DNA of 19,219 nt. Source: Deltaproteobacteria bacterium. GTDB lineage: Bacteria; Desulfobacterota; DSM-4660; Desulfatiglandales; HGW-15. Location: NCBI GenBank assembly GCA_024641835.1, contig JAHECH010000009.1:1-19219 (forward strand), in the 5' to 3' direction. How positions within the stretch are numbered: position 1 is the first letter of the stretch; each line of letters opens with the position of its first letter. The position numbers were made by a program, and so were the translations under genes. A model generated the notes under the pieces. That model did no database searches and was not told the origin of the DNA. It saw nothing but the letters and a program-made list of their open reading frames with translations. This document shows positions 1 to 6,197 of this stretch, in pieces.

Positions 1-1
1 C

Positions 2-268
2 CATCGGAAGGTTGAAAGATGTACTGCCAGGCGTAAAGCGGATTTGGTCTTAGAGATCATCAAGGGCCAGAAGACCATTGTGTATGCTGCCAGGGAATAC
101 GACCTCAAACAGAGCGAGATCCGGAAATGGATTGAGACGTTCATGGAATATGGCCGGCAGGGTCTACGTTATAATCCGAGGAATGTAGAGTCTTTGCATG
201 AGGAGGAACTCAAGGCCCACCGGGAGAAGATCGGGGAGTTGGTCCTAGAGAACTCCTCATCCGAATAA
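2..268 (+). CDS. IS3-like transposase OrfA, 5' end outside window
   Basis: The frame is open from the left edge to TAA at 266-268 and gives about 88 residues. It starts in a basic stretch (RRKADLVLEIIKGQ) and runs through a helix-turn-helix pattern (AAREYDLKQSEIRKWIETF) to a charged helix ending GELVLEN. This is the usual make-up of the small DNA-binding OrfA of IS3-family and related elements. The ending SSSE departs from the family. A shift of one base would continue into an OrfB-like frame beginning at 277, so the element is probably frameshifted as well as truncated. A TTG at 44 is the only start-like codon noted inside the window; the true start most likely lies upstream of base 1. It is unlikely to be active, because only about 20 codons of OrfB follow. 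Confidence 0.6.
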   Translation, partial: HRKVERCTARRKADLVLEIIKGQKTIVYAAREYDLKQSEIRKWIETFMEYGRQGLRYNPRNVESLHEEELKAHREKIGELVLENSSSE

Positions 269-276
269 GCGCACTG

Positions 277-339
277 ATGGGCAAAGAGGGTAGGGCAGTG
301 AGCCTGCTAAAGATAGCCAGATGGCTGAAACATTTCTAA
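277..339 (+). pseudogene. IS3-like OrfB start, 20 codons, cut off at arsC junction
   Basis: ATG at 277 opens a 20-codon frame, MGKEGRAVSLLKIARWLKHF, ending in TAA. The segment SLLKIARWL resembles the start of IS3-family OrfB proteins, which often read like S-L-x-K-I-C-R-W-F before the catalytic domain. The match stops at RWL. From there the same DNA reads as an arsenate reductase in another frame. The DDE catalytic domain is absent, so this is only the 5' scrap of the transposase. The family call rests on a short motif. Confidence 0.45.
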
Positions 340-692
340 ACGCGCTCGGAGGCGGACGATTCGAGGCGGAGAGCGCGGGGCTCGAGCCTCGCGATGTCCA
401 TCCTCTCGTTGTCGAGGTGATGAAGGAAATCGGATTCGATTTATCGAACAAAAAACCCAAAAGCGTGCTGGATTTCTACAAGCAGGGGCGTCTTTATCAT
501 CATGTGATCTTTGTCTGCGATAAGAGGACTGAGGAGCAATGCCCTATTTTCCCGGGTCTGGGGAAGAGGCACAGTTGGCCCTTCCAGGATCCGGCTAAGT
601 TGGGAGGCACTCATGAAGAGAAACTGAAGCAGACGAGAAAGATCAGGGATGAAATAAAGGCTCGGATCGAGCGCTGGATCGAGGAAGTCTAG
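321..692 (+). pseudogene. arsC: arsenate reductase (LMW-PTP type), 5'-truncated
   Basis: The 123 residues match thioredoxin-coupled arsenate reductases of the low-molecular-weight phosphatase fold. Visible features are MAETFLNALGGGRFEAESAG at the start, the redox cysteines C66 and C74 (VCDKRTEEQC), and the D90-P91 general-acid loop in WPFQDPAKLGG. Family members are about 135-140 residues and begin with a P-loop C-X5-R followed by SQMAE. Here the frame upstream of MAE reads AKDSQ and reaches a stop at 291-293, so the nucleophilic Cys and the Arg of the P-loop are missing. The lost part is replaced by IS3-like sequence. Without the P-loop the product cannot carry out the known chemistry. No good ribosome binding site precedes ATG 321. 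The family is clear; the pseudogene status follows from the missing P-loop. Confidence 0.8.
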
Positions 693-788
693 AAAGCCTC
701 ACGGCTCCCGTCTGAAAATTGCTCGTCTCAATCTCCACATCAGGACGGTTCCAACCTCAGCCGTTCCGCTCCGCGAGAGGAGGATGTT

Positions 789-1094
789 ATGATTTCCCAG
801 TCTTGTGACTTTGATGAATTCCTTGAGAGAGTGAGAGGCCGAGACTATCTGGAAATCATTTACCTGGCGGACAAGGAAGCGACTGAAGCGGAACGTCTCA
901 AATACCGGTCAAGAGCCAGGAAGCTTGATCCTCCTGAAGCCTGCGTATGCTATGCAGATCTCCTGAAAGGTTTCATTCGTTTCATGCGCTATGGCGTGAA
1001 GAGCCCTTCCATGGAATGCGCTCACCATGAGGGGGGCTTCAAGCTCTCCGTGACGCAGTCCTTGAGGCTCACGCCAGGGCGCCAGACCCTGTGA
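789..1094 (+). CDS. hypothetical protein, 101 aa
   Basis: ATG 789 follows a strong AGGAGG Shine-Dalgarno with suitable spacing, which supports this start. The protein is soluble, with no signal peptide or membrane helix. Its first 75 or so residues look like a compact helical domain (FDEFLERVRGRDYLEIIYLA, then YADLLKGFIRFMRYGVK). The last 25-30 residues are of lower complexity and less protein-like, so the original gene may have been longer and lost its true C-terminus, as several neighbours have. I do not recognise a family and assign no function. It stands alone between the arsC scrap and a convergent small gene. Confidence 0.5.
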   Translation: MISQSCDFDEFLERVRGRDYLEIIYLADKEATEAERLKYRSRARKLDPPEACVCYADLLKGFIRFMRYGVKSPSMECAHHEGGFKLSVTQSLRLTPGRQTL

Positions 1095-1157
1095 AGTGAA
1101 AAACGGGTGGGATGAATAAAAGCGTGGTCTGATTTGCCTCAGGGAATAGAACCCATG

Positions 1158-1439
1158 TCAGATGCTGGAGGCCCTTGGCAAAGTATCCATATCGATTTCT
1201 TTGGATCCCAGATGGCAGATAATATCTTCAACATCCACATTCGCGTCCATCCATGAAGTGATTCTCTTATTTATTTCTCCTGTGGTTTTCGTACTTACAA
1301 CTTTAAAGTTTGTTCTGTTTTCCGTCTTGTTATAGGTCAGCATAACTCTGATTGACACACTCTCAGCAAGGTTTAAGGCCTTATGGATTCTGAGATCAAA
1401 CACAGAATCCAGTCTATCCACAATTCGCTCTGCCGACAT
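1158..1439 (-). CDS. hypothetical protein, 93 aa
   Basis: Read on the minus strand, ATG at 1439 is preceded by AAGGAGG at good spacing, a convincing translation start. The product is small and soluble with a mixed alpha/beta pattern: an amphipathic helix (IVDRLDSVFDLRIHKALNLA), a beta-rich centre (VSIRVMLTYNKTENRTNFKV) and an acidic end (MDANVDVEDIICHLGSKEID). There is no signal peptide, membrane helix or metal-binding motif. Its base composition is lower in G+C than the neighbouring genes, as is the upstream region, which may point to a separate origin. Family not recognised. Confidence 0.55.
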   Translation of the reverse strand: MSAERIVDRLDSVFDLRIHKALNLAESVSIRVMLTYNKTENRTNFKVVSTKTTGEINKRITSWMDANVDVEDIICHLGSKEIDMDTLPRASSI

Positions 1440-1852
1440 TTGTTTCCTCCTTCATAGTGATCTAACTGAATATAATCTGAGCCCGGACGGTTTGGTTTGT
1501 ATTGGGTTCTTGTTAGATTCCAGTGAGGTTTTTTCCGTAATAAGCGCCTGCCTTGGAAGGAGAGCTTAGAGAAGAGAGGTATTCAAGGACACTCTTCGGC
1601 ATATGCTGATTTTCGTGGTTCGAGGATACCCTCCGGGCATAGGGCATTAATTAAAGAATACTGTATTGTGCCTGCAAAAATACAGCTTTCACCCCATTTT
1701 TAAATGCCATTGGTAGGCTAAAAGAATGGGGCGGCGAATTCCTGAGCAATGAGGAGCCCCATTCAACTTAGCAACACAAGCCTCCACAAAGCCCTCGCGG
1801 GCAAGTAAGGTACTCAGCTTCATCGGGGGAATTCACGGGAAATGAGACCCCA
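1440..1852. other. non-coding stretch with inverted repeats
   Basis: No convincing gene lies here. The DNA is relatively A+T-rich and holds two paired-repeat groups: CTGTATT/AATACAG at 1661-1685, and three mutually complementary blocks at 1692-1764. The right part would hold the promoter of the minus-strand gene that starts at 1439. Confidence 0.5.
1692..1764. promoter_or_regulatory. three-block alternative hairpin
   Basis: Block A CCCCATT (1692-1698) can pair with the AATGGGG in block B GAATGGGGC (1724-1732). Block B can instead pair over 9 perfect bases with block C GCCCCATTC (1756-1764). A-B and B-C are mutually exclusive, the arrangement seen in attenuators and riboswitch expression platforms. 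No U-tract or gene start follows directly, so a regulatory role is only a suggestion. It may equally be the eroded end of a mobile element. Confidence 0.3.
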
Positions 1853-1873
1853 ATGAGTTGCCTCAATATCGGC

Positions 1874-1916
1874 AAAGCCCACGTCGAGGAAATAAACCGT
1901 GGGGTGTGGCTTTTTT
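1874..1916 (+). terminator. possible rho-independent terminator
   Basis: AAAGCC (1874-1879) pairs with GGCTTT, and the adjoining CAC with a nearby GTG. The 3' arm runs into six T residues (1911-1916). The loop is long, so the call is weak. It would end a plus-strand transcript crossing the region and argues against coding in this interval. Confidence 0.35.
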
Positions 1917-1993
1917 CGGGAAGGGAAAATGATGGGGGCAGATACTGTTCGAAACTCTCAAGAAGGAGAACCCCTGTGACCATAGAGCAACCG

Positions 1994-2122
1994 GACGGCA
2001 ACTGGCATTTCCACTTCTATGGCGATGTGCCGCTGGCGCTCGTGAAGGACCGCGAGCGAATCTATTTCGAGCACTTCTGGAGCGACTTCGCGGCTGATCC
2101 GAAACACTCAATATCCGAGGCC
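1994..2122 (+). pseudogene. alpha/beta-hydrolase (epoxide hydrolase-like) internal scrap
   Basis: About 43 codons read WHFHFYGDVPLALVKDRERI followed by YFEHFWSDFAADPKHSISEA. This strongly resembles the cap-region segment of epoxide hydrolase/haloalkane dehalogenase-like alpha/beta hydrolases (W-H-F...P-x-A-L-V...R-E-R-x-Y-x-E-H-F-W). Neither the nucleophile elbow nor the catalytic His is present. The open frame extends upstream to an ATG at 1853, but that part looks non-coding and contains a terminator-like hairpin. After 2122 the sequence is protein-like in another frame (LDLYVEGEAFQIGIPERVPV to a stop at 2184), which suggests a junction with the tail of a different, unrecognised gene. Confidence 0.55.
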
Positions 2123-2210
2123 TGGATCTCTATGTCGAGGGAGAGGCGTTTCAGATAGGCATTCCTGAAAGGGTGCCGGTATAGCGTTTCGTTCTCGGAA
2201 GGAGTTCAAA

Positions 2211-2834
2211 ATGAAGACCAATCGTCCGGCAGCCCTATTTCTCGATGTTGGGGGCGTTCTTCTGACGAACGGGTGGGACAGACGTATGCGAAAGAAGACA
2301 GCCGAAATCTTTCATCTGGATCAGGAAGAGATGGACGAGCGCCATCACCTGACATTCGATACCTACGAACTCGGAAAGTTGAGCCTTGATGAGTACCTTA
2401 ACCGGGCGGTTTTTTACGAGGAACGGCCCTTCTCAAGAGAGGAATTTAAGGCATTCATGCTCGAGCAATCTCAGCCTCTCCCTCAAATGATAGGACTGGT
2501 TCGCAGTCTCAAAAAGGCTTATGGTCTAAGGGTGGCCGTGGTCAGCAATGAAGGGCGGGAACTGACCATCTATCGAATCCAGAAGTTTAGGCTAGAGGAG
2601 TTTGTCGATTTCTTTATCGCCTCGTCTTTCGTCCACTTCCGTAAGCCGGATGCGGACATTTACCGAATTGCCCTCGACGTCGCTCAGGTTCCTGTAGAAC
2701 AGGTGCTTTATATTGAGGACAGGCTGATGTTTGTAGAAGTGGCTCAGGGTATGGGGATCCGAAGTATCCACCATACCGGTTTTGACTCCACACGAGGAAA
2801 CTTAGCTTCTTTGGGCCTCTCTTTGACTGAATGA
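2211..2834 (+). CDS. HAD-superfamily hydrolase, subfamily IA type
   Basis: The 207-residue protein shows the haloacid dehalogenase motifs in order: motif I FLDVGGVLL with nucleophile D12, motif II VVSNEG with S112, motif III K145 in FRKPDADIY, and motif IV IEDRLMF with E169/D170. Between motifs I and II lies a helical C1-type cap, as in small-molecule phosphatases of this group. The position two residues after the nucleophile, normally Asp as general acid/base in phosphatases, is Gly (D-V-G). This variant occurs in part of the family and leaves substrate and even phosphatase activity uncertain. A GGAAGGAG ribosome binding site lies 8-10 bases before ATG 2211. It appears monocistronic, with hairpins directly after the stop. 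Cytoplasmic, with no signal peptide. Confidence 0.85.
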   Translation: MKTNRPAALFLDVGGVLLTNGWDRRMRKKTAEIFHLDQEEMDERHHLTFDTYELGKLSLDEYLNRAVFYEERPFSREEFKAFMLEQSQPLPQMIGLVRSLKKAYGLRVAVVSNEGRELTIYRIQKFRLEEFVDFFIASSFVHFRKPDADIYRIALDVAQVPVEQVLYIEDRLMFVEVAQGMGIRSIHHTGFDSTRGNLASLGLSLTE

Positions 2835-2837
2835 TGT

Positions 2838-2870
2838 GAAGAACCCCGTGCTCCCGCACGGGGCTTCTTC
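2838..2870 (+). terminator. hairpin terminator after HAD gene
   Basis: CCCCGTGC (2844-2851) pairs perfectly with GCACGGGG (2856-2863) around a TCCC loop. GAAGAA/TTCTTC extends the stem after a one-base bulge. The 3' arm ends in a T-rich run. It begins a few bases after the HAD stop codon. Confidence 0.7.
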
Positions 2871-2875
2871 TAAAG

Positions 2876-2932
2876 AAAAAGCCCTTTTGGCCATTCATCC
2901 CCGCTCTTCCGAACGGGGCATTCTGGCTTTTT
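2876..2932. terminator. second hairpin, bidirectional type
   Basis: AAAAAGCC (2876-2883) pairs with GGCTTTTT (2925-2932), and an inner CCCCG/CGGGG pair lies within. The A5 and T5 ends give a possible terminator on either strand. It separates the HAD gene from the sugar-phosphate operon. The rest of the gap to 3161 shows no gene that I can support. Confidence 0.5.
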
Positions 2933-3123
2933 CACGTAAAAGGCTCATATTCAATGCCTTGAAGGATCGAGCGGAAGATACGCCAGAACAGGACCACAAA
3001 CCTTCAAAGGTTTCCATCATTGGGTCAGGAAATGGACCTTCGGCGGCATCTTGAGCGCGAGACAGAGGTTGACCTTGCCGTTGAAGCATGGATGATCAGG
3101 ATTAGGACTCTATTTGCACTGCT

Positions 3124-3139
3124 CGGCTCCATCGAGCCG
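3124..3139 (+). promoter_or_regulatory. leader hairpin before tal start
   Basis: CGGCTC and GAGCCG form a perfect 6-bp stem with a CATC loop. GGCTCC (3125-3130) could alternatively pair with GGAGCC (3156-3161), which contains the Shine-Dalgarno of the tal start at 3162. This could be a translational switch. The evidence is base pairing only. Confidence 0.3.
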
Positions 3140-3161
3140 ATCATACAGGATGGGAGGAGCC

Positions 3162-3307
3162 ATGAAAGCAACACAACGGCTGCATGATCTCGGTCAGAGC
3201 CTCTGGCTGGACAACATCACCCGGGGGCCCTCGCTTTCAGCAAATCGTGGAACGATCCGATCGATTGCATCAAGTCAAATTGTGACCTGCTCGGAAGAGC
3301 GGCTTAA
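3162..3307 (+). pseudogene. tal: transaldolase remnant: both ends kept, interior deleted
   Basis: ATG 3162 follows GGGAGGAG and encodes MKATQRLHDLGQSLWLDNIT plus R. This is the typical N-terminus of the long transaldolase class (LGQSxWLDNIxR). Immediately after it, in a different frame, come ALAFSKSWNDPIDCIKSNCD and LLGRAA, then TAA at 3305-3307, resembling the C-terminus of the same family. The roughly 300 intervening residues, including the Schiff-base lysine, are missing, and the two parts are out of frame. Transaldolase would normally exchange three-carbon units in the non-oxidative pentose phosphate pathway. The stop lies 15 bases before pgi, the spacing of an intact tal-pgi operon, so the deletion happened inside a real operon or arose in assembly. 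Confidence 0.7.
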
Positions 3308-3322
3308 ACATGGAGGAAAACG

Positions 3323-4987
3323 ATGATGGGTTTGAATGCAACACCGAAAACAGGGCTGGTGACGGAGCGGCCGGCGTGGAAGGCCCTTGAGGAGCATTAC
3401 CAGAAGATCCGCAATGTGCATCTGCGGTCCCTTTTTGCCGATGATGCGCATCGGGGTGAGCGGATGGCTGTTGAGGGCGCTGACGTTTACCTCGACTACT
3501 CCAAAAATCGTATCACAGATGCAACGATTCGGCTCCTTGTCAATCTCGCCGAGGAATGCGGATTGCGTCAGCACATCGAGGCCATGTTCCAGGGGCAGAA
3601 GATCAATACCACAGAGAACCGGGCCGTTCTTCACATCGCGTTGCGCGCCCCTAAGAGCGAGCAAATTCCGGTTAACGGAGTCGATGCCGTGTCCGAAGTG
3701 CACGGCGTACTGGATAGGATGGCCGCATTCTCAGACCAGGTTCGAGACGGCCATTGGCTGGGATACAGCGGAAAGCGCATCCGAAACGTCATTAACATCG
3801 GCATCGGCGGCTCCGATCTTGGCCCTGTCATGGCTTACGAGGCACTGAAGCACTACAGCAAGCGCGAGATGAGCTTCCGGTTCGTTTCCAATGTGGACGG
3901 CACGGACTTCGAAGAGGCCACACGTGACCTCAACCCGGAAGAGACGCTGATCATCGTCTCCTCGAAGACGTTCACGACCGTCGAAACCATGACCAATGCC
4001 CACACCGCACGGGCCTGGCTGCTGAAAAGTCTACACCGTCAGGAAGCAGTGGGCAAGCACTTTGTCGCGGTCTCCACGAACGCCGAAGAGGTGGCGAAGT
4101 TCGGCATCGACACGGCGAACATGTTCGGGTTCTGGGACTGGGTCGGTGGCCGCTACTCGATGGACTCGGCCATCGGCCTTTCAACCATGATTGCGATTGG
4201 CCCAGACAACTTTCGCGCGATGCTCGCCGGCTTTCGCTCGATGGACGAGCACTACCGTACCTCTCCGCTCGACAAGAACCTGCCGGTGCTCATGGGCCTG
4301 CTCTCCATCTGGTACAATAACTTCTTCGGTGCACAGACCGTCGCGGTCCTGCCTTATGCTCAGTATCTCAAACGCTTCCCGGCCTACCTCCAGCAGTTGG
4401 CCATGGAGAGCAATGGCAAACACGTCACGCTCGCCGGCGCTCCCGTCAATTATCAAACAGGGCCCATCTATTGGGGCGAGCCAGGCACTAACGGTCAGCA
4501 CTCCTTCTACCAGCTGATCCACCAGGGAACCAAACTGACCCCGTGCGATTTCATCGGCTTCTGCCGGACCTTGAACCCCCTCGGCCCCCACCACGACCTG
4601 CTGATGGCGAACCTGTTCGCGCAGACGGAAGCACTGGCCTTCGGCAGGACAGAGGATGAGGTCAGGGCCGAGGGCACGCCGGACTGGCTGGTGCCGCACC
4701 GTGTCTTTGAAGGCAATCGTCCGACAAATACCATTCTCGTGGAGCGTCTGACACCGGAGTCCCTCGGCAAGCTGGTTGCGCTTTACGAGCACAACGTCTT
4801 CACGCAAGGGGCGATCTGGCAGATCGATTCGTTCGACCAGTGGGGCGTGGAGCTCGGCAAGGTTCTGGCGAAGCGGATCATTCCTGAGTTGGAAAGTGTC
4901 GAGGAACCCCTGCTCCAGCATGACAGTTCGACCAACTCACTCATCCGGCGGTATCGTAGATTCAAAGGAGAACCGTCATGGAAGTAA
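3323..4987 (+). CDS. pgi: glucose-6-phosphate isomerase
   Basis: This cytoplasmic enzyme interconverts glucose 6-phosphate and fructose 6-phosphate. The 554-residue product has the usual length and both family signatures: WVGGRYSMDSAIGLS around 273-287 and IWQIDSFDQWGVELGK around 498-513. The phosphate-binding loop NIGIGGSDLGPVM lies near 158-170. Predicted catalytic residues are E362 (MESNGKH), H393 (TNGQHSF) and K513. ATG 3323 is preceded by GGAGG at good spacing; a second ATG follows directly. The gene lies 15 bases after the tal remnant. A new Shine-Dalgarno and ATG (4978) overlap its 3' end, as expected of an operon. No truncation or frameshift is seen, so it is the best-preserved member of the tal-pgi-gnd group. 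Confidence 0.95.
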   Translation: MMGLNATPKTGLVTERPAWKALEEHYQKIRNVHLRSLFADDAHRGERMAVEGADVYLDYSKNRITDATIRLLVNLAEECGLRQHIEAMFQGQKINTTENRAVLHIALRAPKSEQIPVNGVDAVSEVHGVLDRMAAFSDQVRDGHWLGYSGKRIRNVINIGIGGSDLGPVMAYEALKHYSKREMSFRFVSNVDGTDFEEATRDLNPEETLIIVSSKTFTTVETMTNAHTARAWLLKSLHRQEAVGKHFVAVSTNAEEVAKFGIDTANMFGFWDWVGGRYSMDSAIGLSTMIAIGPDNFRAMLAGFRSMDEHYRTSPLDKNLPVLMGLLSIWYNNFFGAQTVAVLPYAQYLKRFPAYLQQLAMESNGKHVTLAGAPVNYQTGPIYWGEPGTNGQHSFYQLIHQGTKLTPCDFIGFCRTLNPLGPHHDLLMANLFAQTEALAFGRTEDEVRAEGTPDWLVPHRVFEGNRPTNTILVERLTPESLGKLVALYEHNVFTQGAIWQIDSFDQWGVELGKVLAKRIIPELESVEEPLLQHDSSTNSLIRRYRRFKGEPSWK

Positions 4988-5092
4988 GCCCTCTTGACGG
5001 TCCGGGTTACGGACTATACTGCAAGGGTGATCCCACACTTCCCGGGGGTTGCGGTTCCTCTCGAAGTTGCACGAATCTTATGGCAGCGTTGA
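4978..5092 (+). pseudogene. fusion scrap: probable pgm start joined to alpha-glucan phosphorylase end
   Basis: Inside the end of pgi, GGAG followed by ATG 4978 starts MEVSPL, which resembles the opening of alpha-phosphoglucomutase (M-x-x-S-P-L-A-G-K). From about 4991, in another frame, comes LLTVRVTDYTARVIPHFPGV then AVPLEVARILWQR and TGA at 5090-5092. This resembles the C-terminus of alpha-glucan phosphorylases (T-x-R-V-x-P-H...V-P-L-E...I-x-W-Q-R). The pieces are out of frame with each other and the bodies of both genes are absent. The simplest reading is one deletion that removed most of pgm and glgP from an operon running tal-pgi-pgm-glgP-gnd. The phosphorylase tail is fairly convincing; the pgm start rests on six residues. 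Confidence 0.5.
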
Positions 5093-5174
5093 GTCGTTAG
5101 CAGCCTGCCCGATTTGGTTGAAGCATAGATAATTATCCATCTTGTTTATCTGTGACAGGGAAGGAGAAAAGAAC

Positions 5175-6197
5175 ATGCAACTCGGAATGATCGGCGTAGG
5201 AAGAATGGGTGGGAGCATGGCGCTTCGATTGATTCGAGGCGGACATCAGGTCATAGTCTATTCTGCACGAGCAGCATCTCGGGAAGCATTCGCGAAGCAG
5301 ACGGGAGCCACTGCGGCTTCGTCACTCGATGATTTCGTCGCTAAACTCATACCGCCGCGTGCGGCTTGGCTGATGATTCCCGCCGCTTCAGTAGATCAGA
5401 CTCTGACTGATCTCGCTCCCCTTATGGAGAAGGGGGACATCATCATCGATGGAGGGAATTCTTATTACATCGATGATATAAGGCGCGCAAAAGAGCTCTC
5501 CCCGAGAGGCATTCACTATGTCGATTGCGGGACAAGCGGCGGCGTCTGGGGACTGGAGCGCGGGTACTGCCTGATGATTGGCGGATCCAGCGACATCGTG
5601 ATACATCTCGACCCAATCTTCAAAACCTTAGCGCCTGGCCGGGGCTCCATCTCACGAACGCCCGGCAGGGAAAAAATCGGTGGAACCGCAGAGGAGGGTT
5701 ATCTTCACTGCGGGCCTTCCGGAGCTGGCCATTTTGTGAAGATGGTTCATAACGGAATCGAATACGGCATCATGGCGGCCTATGCGGAAGGATTCAACAT
5801 CCTGTATCATGCGAATGCAGGGAAGGAAGGCCGCGCCGTCGATGCCGAAACGACACCGCTTCGCCATCCCGAGTACTATCAGTATGAACTGAACCTTAGG
5901 GACATTGCCGAACTGTGGCGGCGAGGGAGCGTGGTGGCCTCGTGGCTTCTTGACCTCACGGCGGCGGCATTACGTGAAGACCCGGATCTATCAAAGTTTA
6001 CCGGCCGTGTGGCAGATTCAGGAGAAGGCCGCTGGACCAACATCGCTGCGATTGAAGAAGGGGCGCCCGCCCCCGTTCTAAGCACGGCCCTCTATCAACG
6101 GTTCAGCTCCCGCAACGAAGATGACTTCGCCAGGAAGATTCTATCGGCCATGCGATACAAGTTCGGAGGGCACGTAGAGAGGGTTACTGAAGATTGA
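5175..6197 (+). CDS. gnd: 6-phosphogluconate dehydrogenase, decarboxylating, short form
   Basis: It converts 6-phosphogluconate to ribulose 5-phosphate and CO2 with reduction of NAD(P)+, the last step of the oxidative pentose phosphate branch. The 340-residue product starts with the Rossmann loop GMIGVGRMGGSMALRL. It continues with IDGGNSYYIDDIRRA, the TSGGVWGLERGYCLMIGG substrate-binding segment, and HFVKMVHNGIEYGIM with the catalytic Lys. It lacks the long C-terminal extension of the roughly 470-residue class and so belongs to the short class. ATG 5175 has AAGGAG nearby and begins exactly at the Rossmann strand; an in-frame ATG at 5142 would add 11 unlikely residues. It follows the pgm/glgP scrap and is probably co-transcribed with pgi, or driven from the 80-base gap. 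Confidence 0.93.
   Translation: MQLGMIGVGRMGGSMALRLIRGGHQVIVYSARAASREAFAKQTGATAASSLDDFVAKLIPPRAAWLMIPAASVDQTLTDLAPLMEKGDIIIDGGNSYYIDDIRRAKELSPRGIHYVDCGTSGGVWGLERGYCLMIGGSSDIVIHLDPIFKTLAPGRGSISRTPGREKIGGTAEEGYLHCGPSGAGHFVKMVHNGIEYGIMAAYAEGFNILYHANAGKEGRAVDAETTPLRHPEYYQYELNLRDIAELWRRGSVVASWLLDLTAAALREDPDLSKFTGRVADSGEGRWTNIAAIEEGAPAPVLSTALYQRFSSRNEDDFARKILSAMRYKFGGHVERVTED

Noticed and set aside
1661..1685. CTGTATT...AATACAG as a LexA/SOS box
   Set aside because: The spacing is far too long for the CTGT-N8-ACAG type, and no SOS gene is nearby.
2836..3054. 72-codon ORF after the HAD gene
   Set aside because: It reads through two hairpins and lacks a ribosome binding site and any family resemblance.
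4181..4921. 246-codon minus-strand ORF
   Set aside because: Antisense shadow of pgi; no start signal and no family pattern.
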